DNA from: Naematelia aurantialba
Taxonomy: Eukaryota > Basidiomycota > Tremellomycetes > Tremellales > Naemateliaceae
Assembly: GCA_021527695.1 (NCBI GenBank)
Contig: JAKFAO010000011.1
Span: 620,001 to 684,000, forward strand
Length of the DNA stretch: 64,000 nucleotides
Reading direction: 5' to 3'
Below, piece by piece: positions 34,729 to 45,775 of the stretch. Below the pieces are notes generated by a model. The model had not been told where the DNA came from. It made no database searches and worked only from the letters and a program-made list of their open reading frames with translations. The translations under genes were made by a program, and so were the position numbers. Every line of letters begins with the position of its first letter. Position 1 is the stretch's first letter.

Positions 34729-37700
34729 TTAATGCCCATAAAATCCATTTCTCGCGCCTTGGCCGTGGCCTTGCCCCGGCTCGTACCCCGTCGCGCCATA
34801 TCCCCCAAACCCATTTGACAAGTACGGCGCCGACCCACCATTGGACGGGTACGCAGAGGCTGGAGTTGCAGATGGGTCGCCGTACCCCCCTCCCCCTCCC
34901 CCGTAGGCAGTATTCGACAGACTGACCTGCGACAAGTCGGGCAAGGGATCTTCACTTCGGGGAACCTCATATCCCCGCTGCCATGCTGCCAGACTGACCG
35001 AGGGATTGGAGTGACGCATCTCCAACACGGCTGGTTGTGTACTGCCATTGCTATTGGGAGGGACCTCGATGCTATTGGACAAATACTTGCCCGTGGAAGG
35101 AAACTCGTTGCCGTTGACGTACTCGCCGCCATTGGAAGGATACTCGTTGCCACTGATAAACTCGCTGCCGTTCGACGGATACTCGTTGCCGTCGACAAAC
35201 GTGTTTCCCTTCGAGGGAAACTCGTATCCACCCACATCTTGTTCATTCACCTCGTCGTAGTCGTCTGGGCCATCGATCGCAGGCGACGTTTCGATCTGCG
35301 CCCTCACTTCAGCAGGGAGGCGGGTAGCCGCTTCCAGTGCCGCACGGACTTCGCCTGGTGATGTCAGTTATTATTCATAGTGGTCCGTTGCAGGGCGAGG
35401 AGTGTCACAAGAAGGTAGAGAAAGCCGGGAAAGAGAACATAGGCAGGGAAAGGCAGGTGCGGGGGAAGAAAAGGCGAAGACGAAGAAAAGGTCTCAGGAC
35501 TTTGAGATCCTTTACGAGCGACGCGTCGTCCAGGTGCGGATACAGAAAGAGCCCACGATACTCCATCGCTGCACCGCCTGGAAGCAAAGACACTCTGCAG
35601 AGACAATGGCTCAAGCATAGACACTACCTCACGCGAAGACCCCCTCATTTGAGTGCCACAAACTCACCAGCCATCACATCAATCCCATCCCACATGACGC
35701 CGTACGCCTCTAGACCCGCCAAGATGACCTTGACATTCGTGAGGAGAGCCTCGACCTCGTCGGCCCTCGCTTCCGAGCGCTGGCGGTCGCCAAACATATT
35801 TTCAGCCTGTACCGCCAGCGCGAGGAGCAAGAACGCATAAGCGCCTGTCACAAGGCCGCATGCGCAGAACGGCATCCATTTAGGGCTACGACGATCAGTA
35901 CACGCATAACTAAATAGACAGGAGACGGGAGAGAGAGGAGAGAGGAGAGAGGAGACCAAGACGCACGGTCCATCCCACATGGCAATCACTGCTGACCGGT
36001 GGAGCACTTCGAGGCGGACGATGGTGTGCGCTGCCGTCGCGCACCGCGCCAGCGAGATACCCGGCGGGAACACGGTGAGGGTGTCTGTTTTCGCCTCTGG
36101 CGGCTTGACCGCTTGGTCCTTTTCGTCGACTCCCCACGCTCGGTGCGCTTTCTGCTGCGAATGCGAATGCGACGACGCGAGACTGCCGCGTCGCTCGCTG
36201 CCCGGTGGCGGAGTGTTGATCGGCTGGATCGTTGCGCTCGGTTGGATGTGCGTTGGCTCGGCCGATAGCGGGTAGTACAGCGACGCGGCGCCGCCAGGCT
36301 GCGAGAACCACGGCGTCGGTAAGCCGTCCGGGTACGCCTCTGGCTGCCATAGCTCGTCGATGAAATCGTAGCCCGACGACCGCCCGCTCGCCGTGACGAT
36401 TGTGGAGCTCGACTGGTTGGCCGTGAGAGGAGGCGTGGCGAGGTCAGGCGTGATCGCCATGGGGCTTTCGTCAGACGAGTTGGCCATGGCCGAAAAGTCG
36501 GGCGCTCGAGGCAAGCCGCAAATACGCCTAGAGAAGAGCGAGACTTCGGGGAACGCCTGGTTACGGTGGATGTGGATGTGCACGGTCGGCGAGGCCAAGC
36601 TGCGCCGAGAGCTGCTGGTTGCGCACGACTTCTTCCTCCCCGCCGGGGACGAGGTCGATAATTGCCGTCTCCTCGGCTTGCTTCATGAGCTCCACCACCT
36701 CACGGTCGATCATCACCAATTTGCGCTGCATTGCTTCCTGTTCCCCCTCGGGGACATCCTCCGCCCGACTGCCCCAAGCTGCCACTTGTGCGAATTCTGA
36801 ATAATAGACGGTATTGATGAGACCAAAAATGCGCGAGCAGTGCTTCATGGCGTTGATCCAGTTCGGCCACGCACTGTCGCTCACGTTGCACACGGGATAA
36901 TGCACTTTGATACGCGGGTCGTCGGGGCCGACCACAGGCGTGCTGCCAGAAATAAGTGCTGCGGTGATTTGCGACGTAAAGACAATCCACCATGTGCGGC
37001 GAGCCATGTCTTTTCGCCAGTCTTCACCCTCGACCGCACGTCCCGCCGGCTCGTATTTGTCCATCTCGTGCAGACCCATCTCCATGGCAACCTGAATGGC
37101 CTGACCGCTTCGTGCACGGTTCCGCGTGACGTCGCCAGACTGCCCCCATTCCCACATGGACAAGATGACTAATGCTTGAACACTCTCCAAGGAGGACCGT
37201 GTCTGGAGAAGCCGCTGAACGACATCCATCGTCTGGCGTGCAAAGGCGTTTGATCTGGCGGATCGAAGGCGTTTCGAGTTGGCAGAGCGTGGGTTGGGAT
37301 CTCGGGGATGCGGCACGAGACTCATGATCGTTTGCGCGGCGAGGAGGAAAGGCGATTCTGGGAGTAGGATGGGAAGGATCTCGTCGAGGTATTTGCGCGG
37401 CGGCATGACCGGAAGGAAGGGATGAACCTCGTTGTAATAGCATCGAAAACTGTGGGGTGAGCATCAAGCAGCTCTGAAGCAGAGGCGACGTACACTTCAG
37501 CTCGTGAGGTGAACTCGCGCACGACATTGGTGGTATCTTCATTGGCGTCCCAAGTCCCAGTTGAGACTGAAGCTGAATAGTCTGGTAGTGCCAACAGGTT
37601 ATCGAGGCGTTTTAGGAATTCTTGTAGTGCCGAAGGAGGGGGTACTACGAGGCGTGTCAGCTGCGCCTGCACCGGGCCACCCGCACTCGAGCATGCAGCT

Positions 37701-38087
37701 ACTAACCTTCGCGCTTCTTGCGAGCCCCACCGCGTCTAGACTTTACATAGACACACTCCACCGACTTTTTCGAGCACTGTGTGCCGCTTCAGCGCTCTGC
37801 ATATGCACTGAGAGTGACCAAAGAGATTGGAGAGACTGAAGACTGACCTGTCCACAAACTGGCTGGGCGCCGTCGCACTTGGCCTTCTTTGTCCTACAGC
37901 TGAGACAGGCGTTCTTGACTGGCCCGTCCTTGTCCTTGATCCACTTGCCAATAGCGCCTGCGGCGTCTTTCTTGGGCAACTTGGAGGACGAGGCGGAGGG
38001 TGGTGGGTTGTCCGAGTCGGGGGAGACCGAGGGCGGCGTGGGGGTTGTTGGGTACGGGTGAAGGTGAGGTGGCTGCAGAGCCGTCAT
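34729..38087 (-). CDS. Zn2Cys6 fungal-type transcription factor
   Basis: Nuclear DNA-binding regulator. The first in-frame ATG is 38087 (MTALQPPHLHPYPTTPTPPS). The binuclear cluster is C-x2-C-x6-C-x6-C-x2-C-x6-C: CLSCRTKKAKC and VCGQ at about 37857-37920, then across an intron CSKKSVEC and VYVKSRRGGARKK at about 37715-37760. The regulatory (Fungal_trans) region lies at about 36600-37410, with SLESVQALVILSMWEWGQSG near 37150-37200 and DMARRTWWIVFTSQITAAL near 36960-37015. It continues through AFPEVSLFSRRICGLP near 36540 to a Gly/Asn/Ser-rich tail ending GARNGFYGH, stop 34729-34731. The frame changes near 36570-36640; a 70 or 73-nt GT-AG intron ending at AACCAG fixes it. The tail has a 13-residue repeat. 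Target genes unknown. Confidence 0.87.
35096..35212 (-). repeat. 13-residue (39-bp) coding repeat in the Zn2Cys6 factor tail
   Basis: GNEYPSNGSEFIS, GNEYPSNGGEYVN and GNEFPSTGKYLSN follow directly, preceded by a weaker copy (EFPSKGNTFVD). At DNA level the period is 39 bp. Confidence 0.85.
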
Positions 38088-38963
38088 GGCGTGCTGCTGG
38101 CGCTGCGAGCGGGCGTTGTGACTATGTGAGCAGGGATGAGAGGCTGGGTGTGCGTGTCGGTATGCGGTGGTGTTGACAAGCCGAGGTAGGGGGAGAGCGT
38201 GAGTAATGACGTGCTTCCCAAGTCGGGGAAATACGGTGGCCAAGAAAGGATGGGTCTGGTGGAATGGTGGGGTACGAGACGGCGAGTGGTGTCGGGTCTA
38301 ACGGTGATGGTCTGATGGGCACGACGGGGAGACTGAACTCTGCGACTCCCAAGGACGCTTGACGACGGTCTCGCTCGGGATGGAGGTTGGACGGGGGGGG
38401 ATGAGGGAGATGGAGGGGTGCGTGCGACGATGGGGTGGATGAGAGCCCCTGCGCAGTGGAGCAAAGGAAGGGTCGTTCGGGACGGTGCTTGGTCGTCGCT
38501 CGGCCGGTGCTAGATCCAGTCGTTGTTCTCTCGGGGTAGACTCGTCGGTCGAGAGGTTCGCCCCGCGGCTATCGGTCGGTCGGCAGGAGTTGACGCTGAG
38601 ACGACGGTGATTTGTGTGGATTTGGGGGGATCAGAGAGGAAGAAAGGGGAGCGAGCTTCGTATACGGAGAGAGGGTATGCAAGGAGCAGAAATGGGTCCG
38701 AGACGGCGCGAGCAGAGCTGCTCCGAGAGAGAGCAGAGGGAGCAGAAGCAGCAGGAGTAGCGTGTGGTGACGACTGGGCACTCGGAGCAGGACTTGCAGT
38801 ACTAGGAATATAAGGGAGACGACTATGGACAGACTGCTGACAGAGACAGAGACACTCGTCGACGACGACGAGACGATCAGCGAGCCAAAGGACGCTAACG
38901 AGTCTCTAAAAAAAGTAAGCGGGGGGGGGGGCGTCGGTGGCAAATTACGCTACTAACGCTATT

Positions 38964-38996
38964 CTTTCCTTCCTTCCTTCCTTCCTTCTTTCCTTG
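38964..38996. repeat. CCTT microsatellite
   Basis: About seven consecutive CTTC/CCTT units with minor interruptions. Confidence 0.9.
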
Positions 38997-39303
38997 CTTG
39001 CGTCTTCCCTTTCTCCCGTCTGCTTTACCTGTCGCCTTCTCCCGTCTCCCGTCTCCATCGCCTCGTACACTTGCGTGCCAGATCATCCAGCAGCCCAGCA
39101 CGCAGCTGCAGCCTGCAGCCCCCAGCCCCCAGCGTCGTCAGCAAGCAACGTCGCGGGAAGACCACGTGTCACTGCCTTCGCGGGACCGTGTCGTCTTGGA
39201 CGACAACGACCCGGCACCAAACCTGCCGTGCACGGGAGCTTCCTGTCCTCGAGAGTCGAGTGCTTGTCGGCCATCGTACGACATACCTACACTACAACCC
39301 TGC

Positions 39304-39360
39304 ATGCGTACTGCACACCTCCATGCGTACTGCACACCTCCATGCGTACTGCACACCCCC
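39304..39360. repeat. Three perfect or near-perfect copies of a 19-bp repeat
   Basis: The unit ATGCGTACTGCACACCTCC begins at 39304, 39323 and 39342; the third copy differs at one base (CCCCC). A partial fourth copy (ATGC) follows. Confidence 0.93.
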
Positions 39361-39684
39361 ATGCTGTATTCAAGGTGGAACAGACTGCCACCGAGCACGC
39401 ACAAGCAGGGGAGGACGGTGGAGTGACCGTATGCCAACGTAAGACCCAATGCATCTGGACGCCACGACGCAGCAGGGCAGATCTGCTGGAAATCTTAGCA
39501 CCACTACATACTACTAGAGGTACAGATGCAGATGCAGATGCAAATGATACAAGGCGCCGTGCGATGCTGTTACGACTGACACGGTGCAATACGGGCAAGG
39601 CACTAGGAATGCATGCAGCGATAGAGCGACGGTGCGTCGGGCGGGCAACGGGCTCAGCAGTCTAGTTGTCCTTGCTGCCAAGGC

Positions 39685-39810
39685 TGTGTCACTGTCACCG
39701 CCGCGTCACTGTCAAGGCCCTGCATGCCATATCACTGTCATCACACCATTTCACTGTCAATACCGTGTCGCTGTCAAGGCCCCGCATGCCATTTCACTGT
39801 CAACACCCGC
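39685..39810. repeat. CACTGTCA-based imperfect tandem repeat
   Basis: TCACTGTCA or TCGCTGTCA recurs six to seven times, and a longer unit (CTGTCAAGGCC then CGCATGCCAT/TGCATGCCAT) occurs twice about 60 bp apart. Confidence 0.8.
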
Positions 39811-39886
39811 CAAGTCACGCCGACACCAGGGCGCTCCATTGCGGACATCAAGGCCACGCCACGCACGGCAACCTACCAGAGGTGAA

Positions 39887-42800
39887 CTAGCGACGCCGAC
39901 CCCACACCTCCCCCTCCTGCGACCTCTCCCTCGCCTCCTTCTCCATCCGATACCCCAACCCCGCCGACCGAGGAAGCGGCGCCGATGCCGCTGCCGCCGC
40001 CTCCGCGGTCTCGCCCTTCGCCGCCCTCCGCGCTTCGCGCTCACGCCGGCTCGACCTTGCGCGTTTTCGCCGCTCGTTGCGCATTCGCCACTGGTCCATC
40101 GACGTCACGAGCAGGTTGTCGAGGTTCCCAATGGATTGTTCAAGGGTCAGCAGGTAGCGCGACGGGTCGAAGTTGCGGCCAGTGTGGAACCCGTGGCTGA
40201 CGGCTGGCTTGGCGAGCTCATCGTCGGCGAGGTCAGCTTTGGCGAGGGCAGCGTTGGCGATGGCGTCGGCGGCGGCGGTGAAGGCTGCAAATGGGGCGGA
40301 CCTGGTTTGCGTCTCGCCTCCTGCTCCCACTCGGCCAGTGGCAGCGGTAGCGGGTTCGCGCGCTCCGTCGTCTCTAGCAGGCACTACGTCTTCCGCCCCA
40401 GCTTCCCCATTTGTCGCCGCTTGCACATGCCTCATAGGCGGCGGCTCGCGGCCAAAGAGTATCACATACTCCTGCCGCATCCGCTCCAGGGCGTCACGTA
40501 TGAGATCATGAACCACCCTAAACTCGCCCCCTTTGAACGAATTGTCAGAGGCAAAGTCTCGGAACATCCAGTGCAACATGGCAAACATCCCCGGAGAGAA
40601 GTATACCCGTGGCCGCGGGGTTTGGCGTATCCATTCAGGAACTGGAACTTCGCCGTAGGCGTCGGCGGCCGGCGGATCTTGGGGGTCGATGTGGGTTTGC
40701 GCCTCAGCCTGGGCCAAGGGTTGGGTCGGAACGTGCGAGTCAGAGTCGGAGCTGGGGCCTGGGTTGATATCGTTGGTGTCGTTGCTGCTGCTGGCGTCGT
40801 TGGTGTCGTTGGCCACGTTGGCGTCGTTGGTGTCATTGGCCGCGTTGGCCACGTTGGTGTCGTTGGCCACGTTGGCGTCGTTGGTTTCATTGGCCGCGTT
40901 GGCCACGTTGGCCACATTGGCCTCGTTGGCGATGCGCGCTGCGCGCAGGATATCTCTAACCCATCTGCTCTGCTCCTCTGCAGCCGCAAGCCACCAGCAC
41001 CTGAACACATGCAAGGCCAACGCTGGATCCCGCCAGTCGACCGTGTACCGCAGCATGATGTAATACGTCAGCTCGTTGGCTAGGACCGGCGGTCGTGGTG
41101 CCCGTCGACGCTGTGACCCCTCTTCCAAGCCCAGCTCCGCTCGGAAGCCCGATACCAGTCTCCCCATCCTCCGCCGCTCGTCCGCTCCTCGTCGCTTGCG
41201 TGCGTCGAGCGAGGCTGCAACTTTCGCAGCAGCGAATTCAGGCGTCCAGGGCGCAGGGAGGTATGCCCCGAATCGGCGCATCCGCCGCAGCGGGTCGTAC
41301 GTGTTGAAGAAGGACATTCTCGGCTCGAGATTCGGCTCGACGGACGGATGGGCTGAGTGTCAGTTCGGCTGGAACGGGGTACATACAGTCACCGAAACCA
41401 GACTGCTTGTGTGTGAAGATCTTGTTGTCCAGTGGGAGGTCAGTGTTGAGTGCTACAGCAGTGTCAGTGGTCAGTGCCAGTAGTCAGGCGTCGGCCATAT
41501 CGGTCATGTCGGTGTGTCGATTGTGAACGTGATGTGTGGCATGTATGAGATGATCGGATGATGGGATGTGGGAAGATGGGATGCATGGGATGATGGGATG
41601 CATGGGGAAGCCGCCGACTCACCCTTGCTCCATCGCCCTGACCACGGGAATATACCAGCCGTCTTTCTGAGCGGTCTTCTGCGTGCCGTCGCCGTGGATG
41701 GTCTCGTTGCCGTTGCGCGCTGAGCTGATAGCCCATATTGATGCCCGTCGATAGTCTTGGATTGGAAGAAGTTGGGCGGCGTGTGACCCGTCGAGGTCAA
41801 GACCGACGCATCGCCACCCCTAGCTGCTAACTGCCCTCCCTCGGCATCTCCGCCCTCCTGTCCCCCGGTGGTAAAGTCCTTGTCCTTGCCCGTCCCAAGC
41901 ACTTTCGCCCGGTCCCGCCGTAGCGTCTGGATCGGGGTCAGGCCCAGGATCTCAAACGCCGAGATCATCTTGTACTTTTCGCCTCGCGTCCCCAGCCAAT
42001 CCAGAACGAGGTGCAGTGCCTGCATACCAATCGGGACATACCCGCCCGTGTCCTGGTCCTGGTCCTGGTTCTCGGTTTCGGTTTGGCCCGGGTTCGGGTT
42101 CGGGCGCTCCGCGACCGTAAAGTATCGGGTGTCGATTCCGTACACTTTTGTGATTGTCTGCTCGACGATGTCCGTCAACATGTCGCCATACTCGGCCTGG
42201 TCGAACTGTTTTCGTGCGAGATTGAGGCATCCCGTGAAGAGTAACGCGGTGCGGGTCGACACGCCTATGCCGCCATCGAGCGCCCGGATAATGTTCAGTA
42301 GCACTACGACAATCTCCCGCTGTCGTGCGGGTGCGAGGCCGGCCTGCCGGCGCATCTGGCCCTTGACGTTGCCGCGCTGTTGGGGCGGGGCTGCTAAGCG
42401 AAGCTCAGAGTACATCGCCAGCAGGCGGTACAGCAGTACCTTGGCGGCTTTCTCGCTCCCTGGCCAGATCGCGCCTCCGCCCCCCGCTCCAGCCCATGCT
42501 CCTGCTCCTGCTCCTGCTGCAGCCTCAGAGCCAGACCCAGCAGCAGCACTATCCTCCGGACTCGCATCCTCATTCCCGCTGAGGGACTGTGGGACCATCT
42601 GGACAGCGTCCTCGGGATCAGTCGCCGGCTCGACCCCACCGATCCCTAATTCCACCATAACCTCCTTGGCAATCGCGTCCACCGTGCGCGCGTCCCCCAT
42701 CCTCCCAAGGTTCTGCATCGCAAAGGCGTAGTCGTCAAACCTGTCGAAGGCGGGTGCGACCGTATGCGTCGCGTTCATATCGCTCACTATCTTTCTAAAG

Positions 42801-43449
42801 CGATTGTCCAAGCTGCTGCTCAGCTCGGGGTTGACCTGCCACCGCGTTTCCTTTGGCACGAATTGCTGCTCCGGGACGACCTGTCGCAGGACCGCTTGGA
42901 GAGTGGCCGGCTTGAGCGATTGGCGGGTGGCCGGCGGGAGGGAGTTGTATAGTCCCCATATGCGTTGGCTTAATTTCTTGTTCCGTTTCGAGAGGAGGGA
43001 TTCGAGCTCAGAGATCGTGCTCTCTTCGAACGACTGCGTCGGTTTGAGGCCGAACGAGTCACTCTGACGTTCTCGAGGCCTGTGCGGACCAGACCGAGCG
43101 GTACCGCGGGCATCGGGTCGTGGGCGGGAGAAGGAGGAAGTTTCCGCCGGTCTTGTAAAGTCGCTGCCCTTGTGGTCCGGTCCAGTAGGCGATGCAGGGC
43201 CAGCGGTCTTGCCAGACGGCTCGTTCGAGTTGCTCAACCCGCTTGACACACTGGCGCCTGTACCTGCATTGTCACTTGCACCTGCACTGGCTTCCGGTCC
43301 TTCAGCGGCTGCTGCATATCCCCGGCTGACACATCTAGTCCATAAGTCTACATCCAGAACCCAGTTGGGGCTGAAGACACTCACCGCGCTGAAACTTGAC
43401 ATGCCTTGTTCTCAATTGCCAGCTGTCGAAGCCGGAAAATCGACTTCAT
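39887..43449 (-). CDS. Large putative mitochondrial helical protein with Asn/Ala repeat (unknown function)
   Basis: I join what looks like two ORFs into one gene. The ATG at 43449 gives MKSIFRLRQLAIENKACQVS; splicing the intron GTGAGT...TCAG continues SARRGYAAAAEGPE, a good matrix presequence. The first long exon (about 41800-43340) is Ser/Gly-rich, then helical (LESLLSKRNKKLSQRIWGLY, DDYAFAMQNLGRMGDARTVD), PPR/TPR-like in feel. Exons near 41630-41760 (SSARNGNETIHGDG) and 41400-41455 (ALNTDLPLDNKIFTHKQSGF) link to the final exon, which contains MSFFNTYDPLRRMRRFGAYL and runs to the stop at 39887. An Asn/Ala/Thr repeat lies at 40765-40930. The C-terminus is basic. Two separate genes remain possible, because the link rests on short exons. 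Confidence 0.6.
40765..40930 (-). repeat. Coding repeat: ANxxN-type Asn/Ala/Thr/Asp tract
   Basis: On the + strand GTTGGCCACGTTGGCGTCGTTGG-type words recur with periods that are multiples of 9 bp. The protein reads as ANVAN, AANDTN, DANVAND units, about 50 residues, inside the large mitochondrial protein. Confidence 0.9.
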
Positions 43450-44079
43450 GCTTTCCGAGCCTACTCGAGCCGCAGTCCAGTATCGCCCAACTGCAAGGTA
43501 CTTCCACTTTTGTCGCCCTAGCCTGCTACCTCGGTGCGCTGTGTTGAAGACAGTCGCAGAGAAGGGTGAAGGAAATGTTCACCGGTGCTTGAACGTCGTG
43601 CACTGGCAGAAAAAAGTGGACATTTCCACACGTGGCCAACTCGGCCGACGGAAGCAAACGTATCACAGGCGTGGGTGGAGGGTGCCGGTAAGAGGGGAGC
43701 TGAGTTGTGTCCTGCCTATTGACTTTGTTGCCATCCAGAGCGTTTGGCTTGTTGTCGTCGTGCTCAAGCTCGAGGCGACAGACTGCATCAGTATCGACTG
43801 CCGAGGCTTCCTGCGTGCGGGACTCTCAAGCTTTGGATTATCGCTGTGGCTGAGGCTCATCCGGCAATCCAACACCACAATCGCCCTCGCACTCATAACC
43901 GACCGTTACGCACCGGCACACTTCGCCTGGCATCTCGCACGATCTCGCACTCTTCCCTATTCTCTGATCCCAAGGCCACCACACCCTCGACGTCGCGTCT
44001 TTCCCCCGCTGTCTCGGCCTCCAAGTCGCCCACTGTCCAACACATCGAGTAACCACTTGGCGCGAGTCGTGTGTCGGCA
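43450..44079. promoter_or_regulatory. Divergent promoter between the mitochondrial gene and VPS26
   Basis: 630-bp interval between divergent ATGs. ORFs within it are short shadows without family features. It is presumed to hold both promoters and leaders. Confidence 0.45.
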
Positions 44080-45775
44080 ATGGCGTCGTTCTTCGCATTC
44101 TCGTCGCAGCCCGTCGAGGTGGAGGTGAAGCTTGCAGGCGAGGAGGAGCGCCGACAGGTCGAGGTCAAGGGCGAGAAGGATAAAAAGGAGATGTGTCCTG
44201 TTTATTATGATGGAGAGAGCGTGATTGGGCAGGTGAGTCCGTCGATGCTGTGCTATACCGTCTGCTGGTACAGTCTTTGGCATGGACTGCCGACTCTTCC
44301 TGCGCTTTCTCCTCGTCCACCCGCATTACAGTCTCACTTGCCATGTGTACCTTCTCCTCGCCTGTTCTTTCCCTCTCATTCCCCCTCGCGCCAGATTCTT
44401 CCGCCCCAGGACGTGCTACCAGTCGTCAAGACTCTCGTTTCCGACAGTCCTACTCGTCCACTGCCATCTCGTATCGGACAGTCCTACTCAGTTATAGTCT
44501 TTCGGACGATATACTGATGCCACTCAGGTTAACATCCGCGTCAAGGACGGCAAAAAATTCCAGCACGACGGTATCCGCATCGAGCTTATCGGCTCAATAG
44601 GTCCGTCTCGTCTTCACTGGCTTTAGCCCTACCCATCCTCCTTACTATCCGCCTTCCCATTCTCCATAATCCCATGAGTCCATGAGCCCATAATCCGATG
44701 ATCCATAATTCTTTGAACCCATTCCCATAAGCCCAATATCCCACAAGCCGTGCCGTCTCCCGTCACCGCCATGTCCGTCGTCATCCACACTTCTTACACC
44801 TGGCCATGTCTGCAAGGCAGAGCTGATCCTGTAACCCACAGAGCTATTCTACGACCGAGGCAACCACTACGAATTCGTCTCGCTCTCGCAAGAGTTGGCG
44901 GCGGGTGGCGAGATGCGCACCGCACAGACTTATGACTTTACGTTTAAGAATGTCGAGAAGCAGTATGAGAGTTACTCGGGAATCAACGTCAAGCTGAGGT
45001 ATGCCCCGCCATCGAGCGTTCCCTGTCTCGTCTTGATTCTGTCCCTGTTCACGCTTCCCCCGTTCGAAGCTTCCCGTCTGTTGACTCTTTCCACCTGTTA
45101 ACTTGGGCCCAAAACCTCTTGGCTCTCGCGCACTAGCGCTTCACACCCTCTACGACGTATCCAGGCTCTACAACGTATCCAGACTCGAGTGCAGATTGTG
45201 ACTGATCGTCAGGTACTACCTCCGTGTGACACTTGCCCGGCGGATAGGCGAGGTGGTCAAAGAGCGCGAGATCTGGGTGCATTCGTACCGCATGCCCCCA
45301 GACTCGAACACGAGCATCAAGATGGAGGTCGGGATTGAGGACTGCTTGCATATCGAGTTTGAGTACAACAAGGCAAAGTGAGCGTCTCGCACGTCGAGCT
45401 TCCAGCCATCTGACCCGTCGTTCGCCTAGGTATCACCTGAAAGACGTGATTGTTGGCAAAATCTACTTTCTCCTTGTGCGGATCAAGATCAAACACATGG
45501 AGCTCTCGATAATCCGGCGCGAGACGACAGGCTCTGCGCCAAATCTGTACAACGAGAGCGAGACGATTACGAAGTTTGAGATTATGGACGGCGCACCTGT
45601 TCGCGGCGAGACGATTCCGATCCGGCTGTTCCTCGGCGGCTTTGAGCTCACACCGACCTTTCGCGACATCAACAAGAAGTTCTCGACGCGGTATTACCTC
45701 AACTTGGTGCTCATCGACGAGGAGAACAGGCGGTATTTCAAACAGCAGGAGATTACGATATTTCGTATTCCGTGA
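44080..45775 (+). CDS. VPS26: Retromer subunit Vps26
   Basis: Arrestin-fold retromer core subunit for endosome-to-Golgi retrieval. The ATG at 44080 gives MASFFAFSSQPVEVEVKL. Exons join as VYYDGESVIGQ (to 44232), VNIRVKDGKKFQHDGIRIEL (from 44528), ELFYDRGNHYEFVSLSQEL (from 44842), then FKNVEKQYESYSGINVKLRY, YYLRVTLARRIGEVVKERE, KMEVGIEDCLHIEFEYNKAK and KDVIVGKIYFLLVRIKIKHM. The last clear exon ends RRYFKQQEITIFRIP, with in-frame TGA at 45773. A GTGAGT lies exactly over that stop and an acceptor follows 35 nt later, so a spliced longer tail is possible. The first two introns (44233-44527 and 44601-44841, about 295 and 241 nt) are long for this window; the second is filled with CCCATAAT/CCATGAG-like repeats. 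Confidence 0.95.

Larger units (their letters stand above)
38088..39886. other. 1.8-kb spacer rich in simple and tandem repeats; no gene supported
   Basis: Lies between the start of the Zn2Cys6 gene and the stop of the large mitochondrial gene. It contains a run of about ten G near 38921-38932, a CCTT microsatellite at about 38964-38996, a 19-bp tandem repeat at 39304-39360 and CACTGTCA-type repeats at 39685-39810. ORFs here are short, of skewed composition and match no family I know. Confidence 0.55.

Noticed and set aside
36541..36640. Apparent frameshift in the Zn2Cys6 factor, suggesting a pseudogene
   Set aside because: A GT-AG intron of 70 or 73 nt ending at AACCAG joins the two frames in phase (GGEEE or EEEV to AFPEVSLF), so no mutation is required. 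Residues QQLSAQL look coding, so the point still merits a transcript check.
39304..39360. Possible CRISPR-like array
   Set aside because: The 19-bp units abut without unique spacers, and the genome is eukaryotic; this is an ordinary minisatellite.
39584..41083. Plus-strand open frame of 499 codons
   Set aside because: It is antisense to the mitochondrial gene. Its length comes from the 9-bp repeat and GC-rich codons, its composition is Arg/Pro and Val/Gly low complexity, and no family motif is visible.
43400..43402. ATG at 43402 (MSSFSAVSVF) as the start of the mitochondrial gene
   Set aside because: That frame runs through a GTGAGT...CAG intron. Starting at 43449 and splicing gives a continuous targeting peptide.
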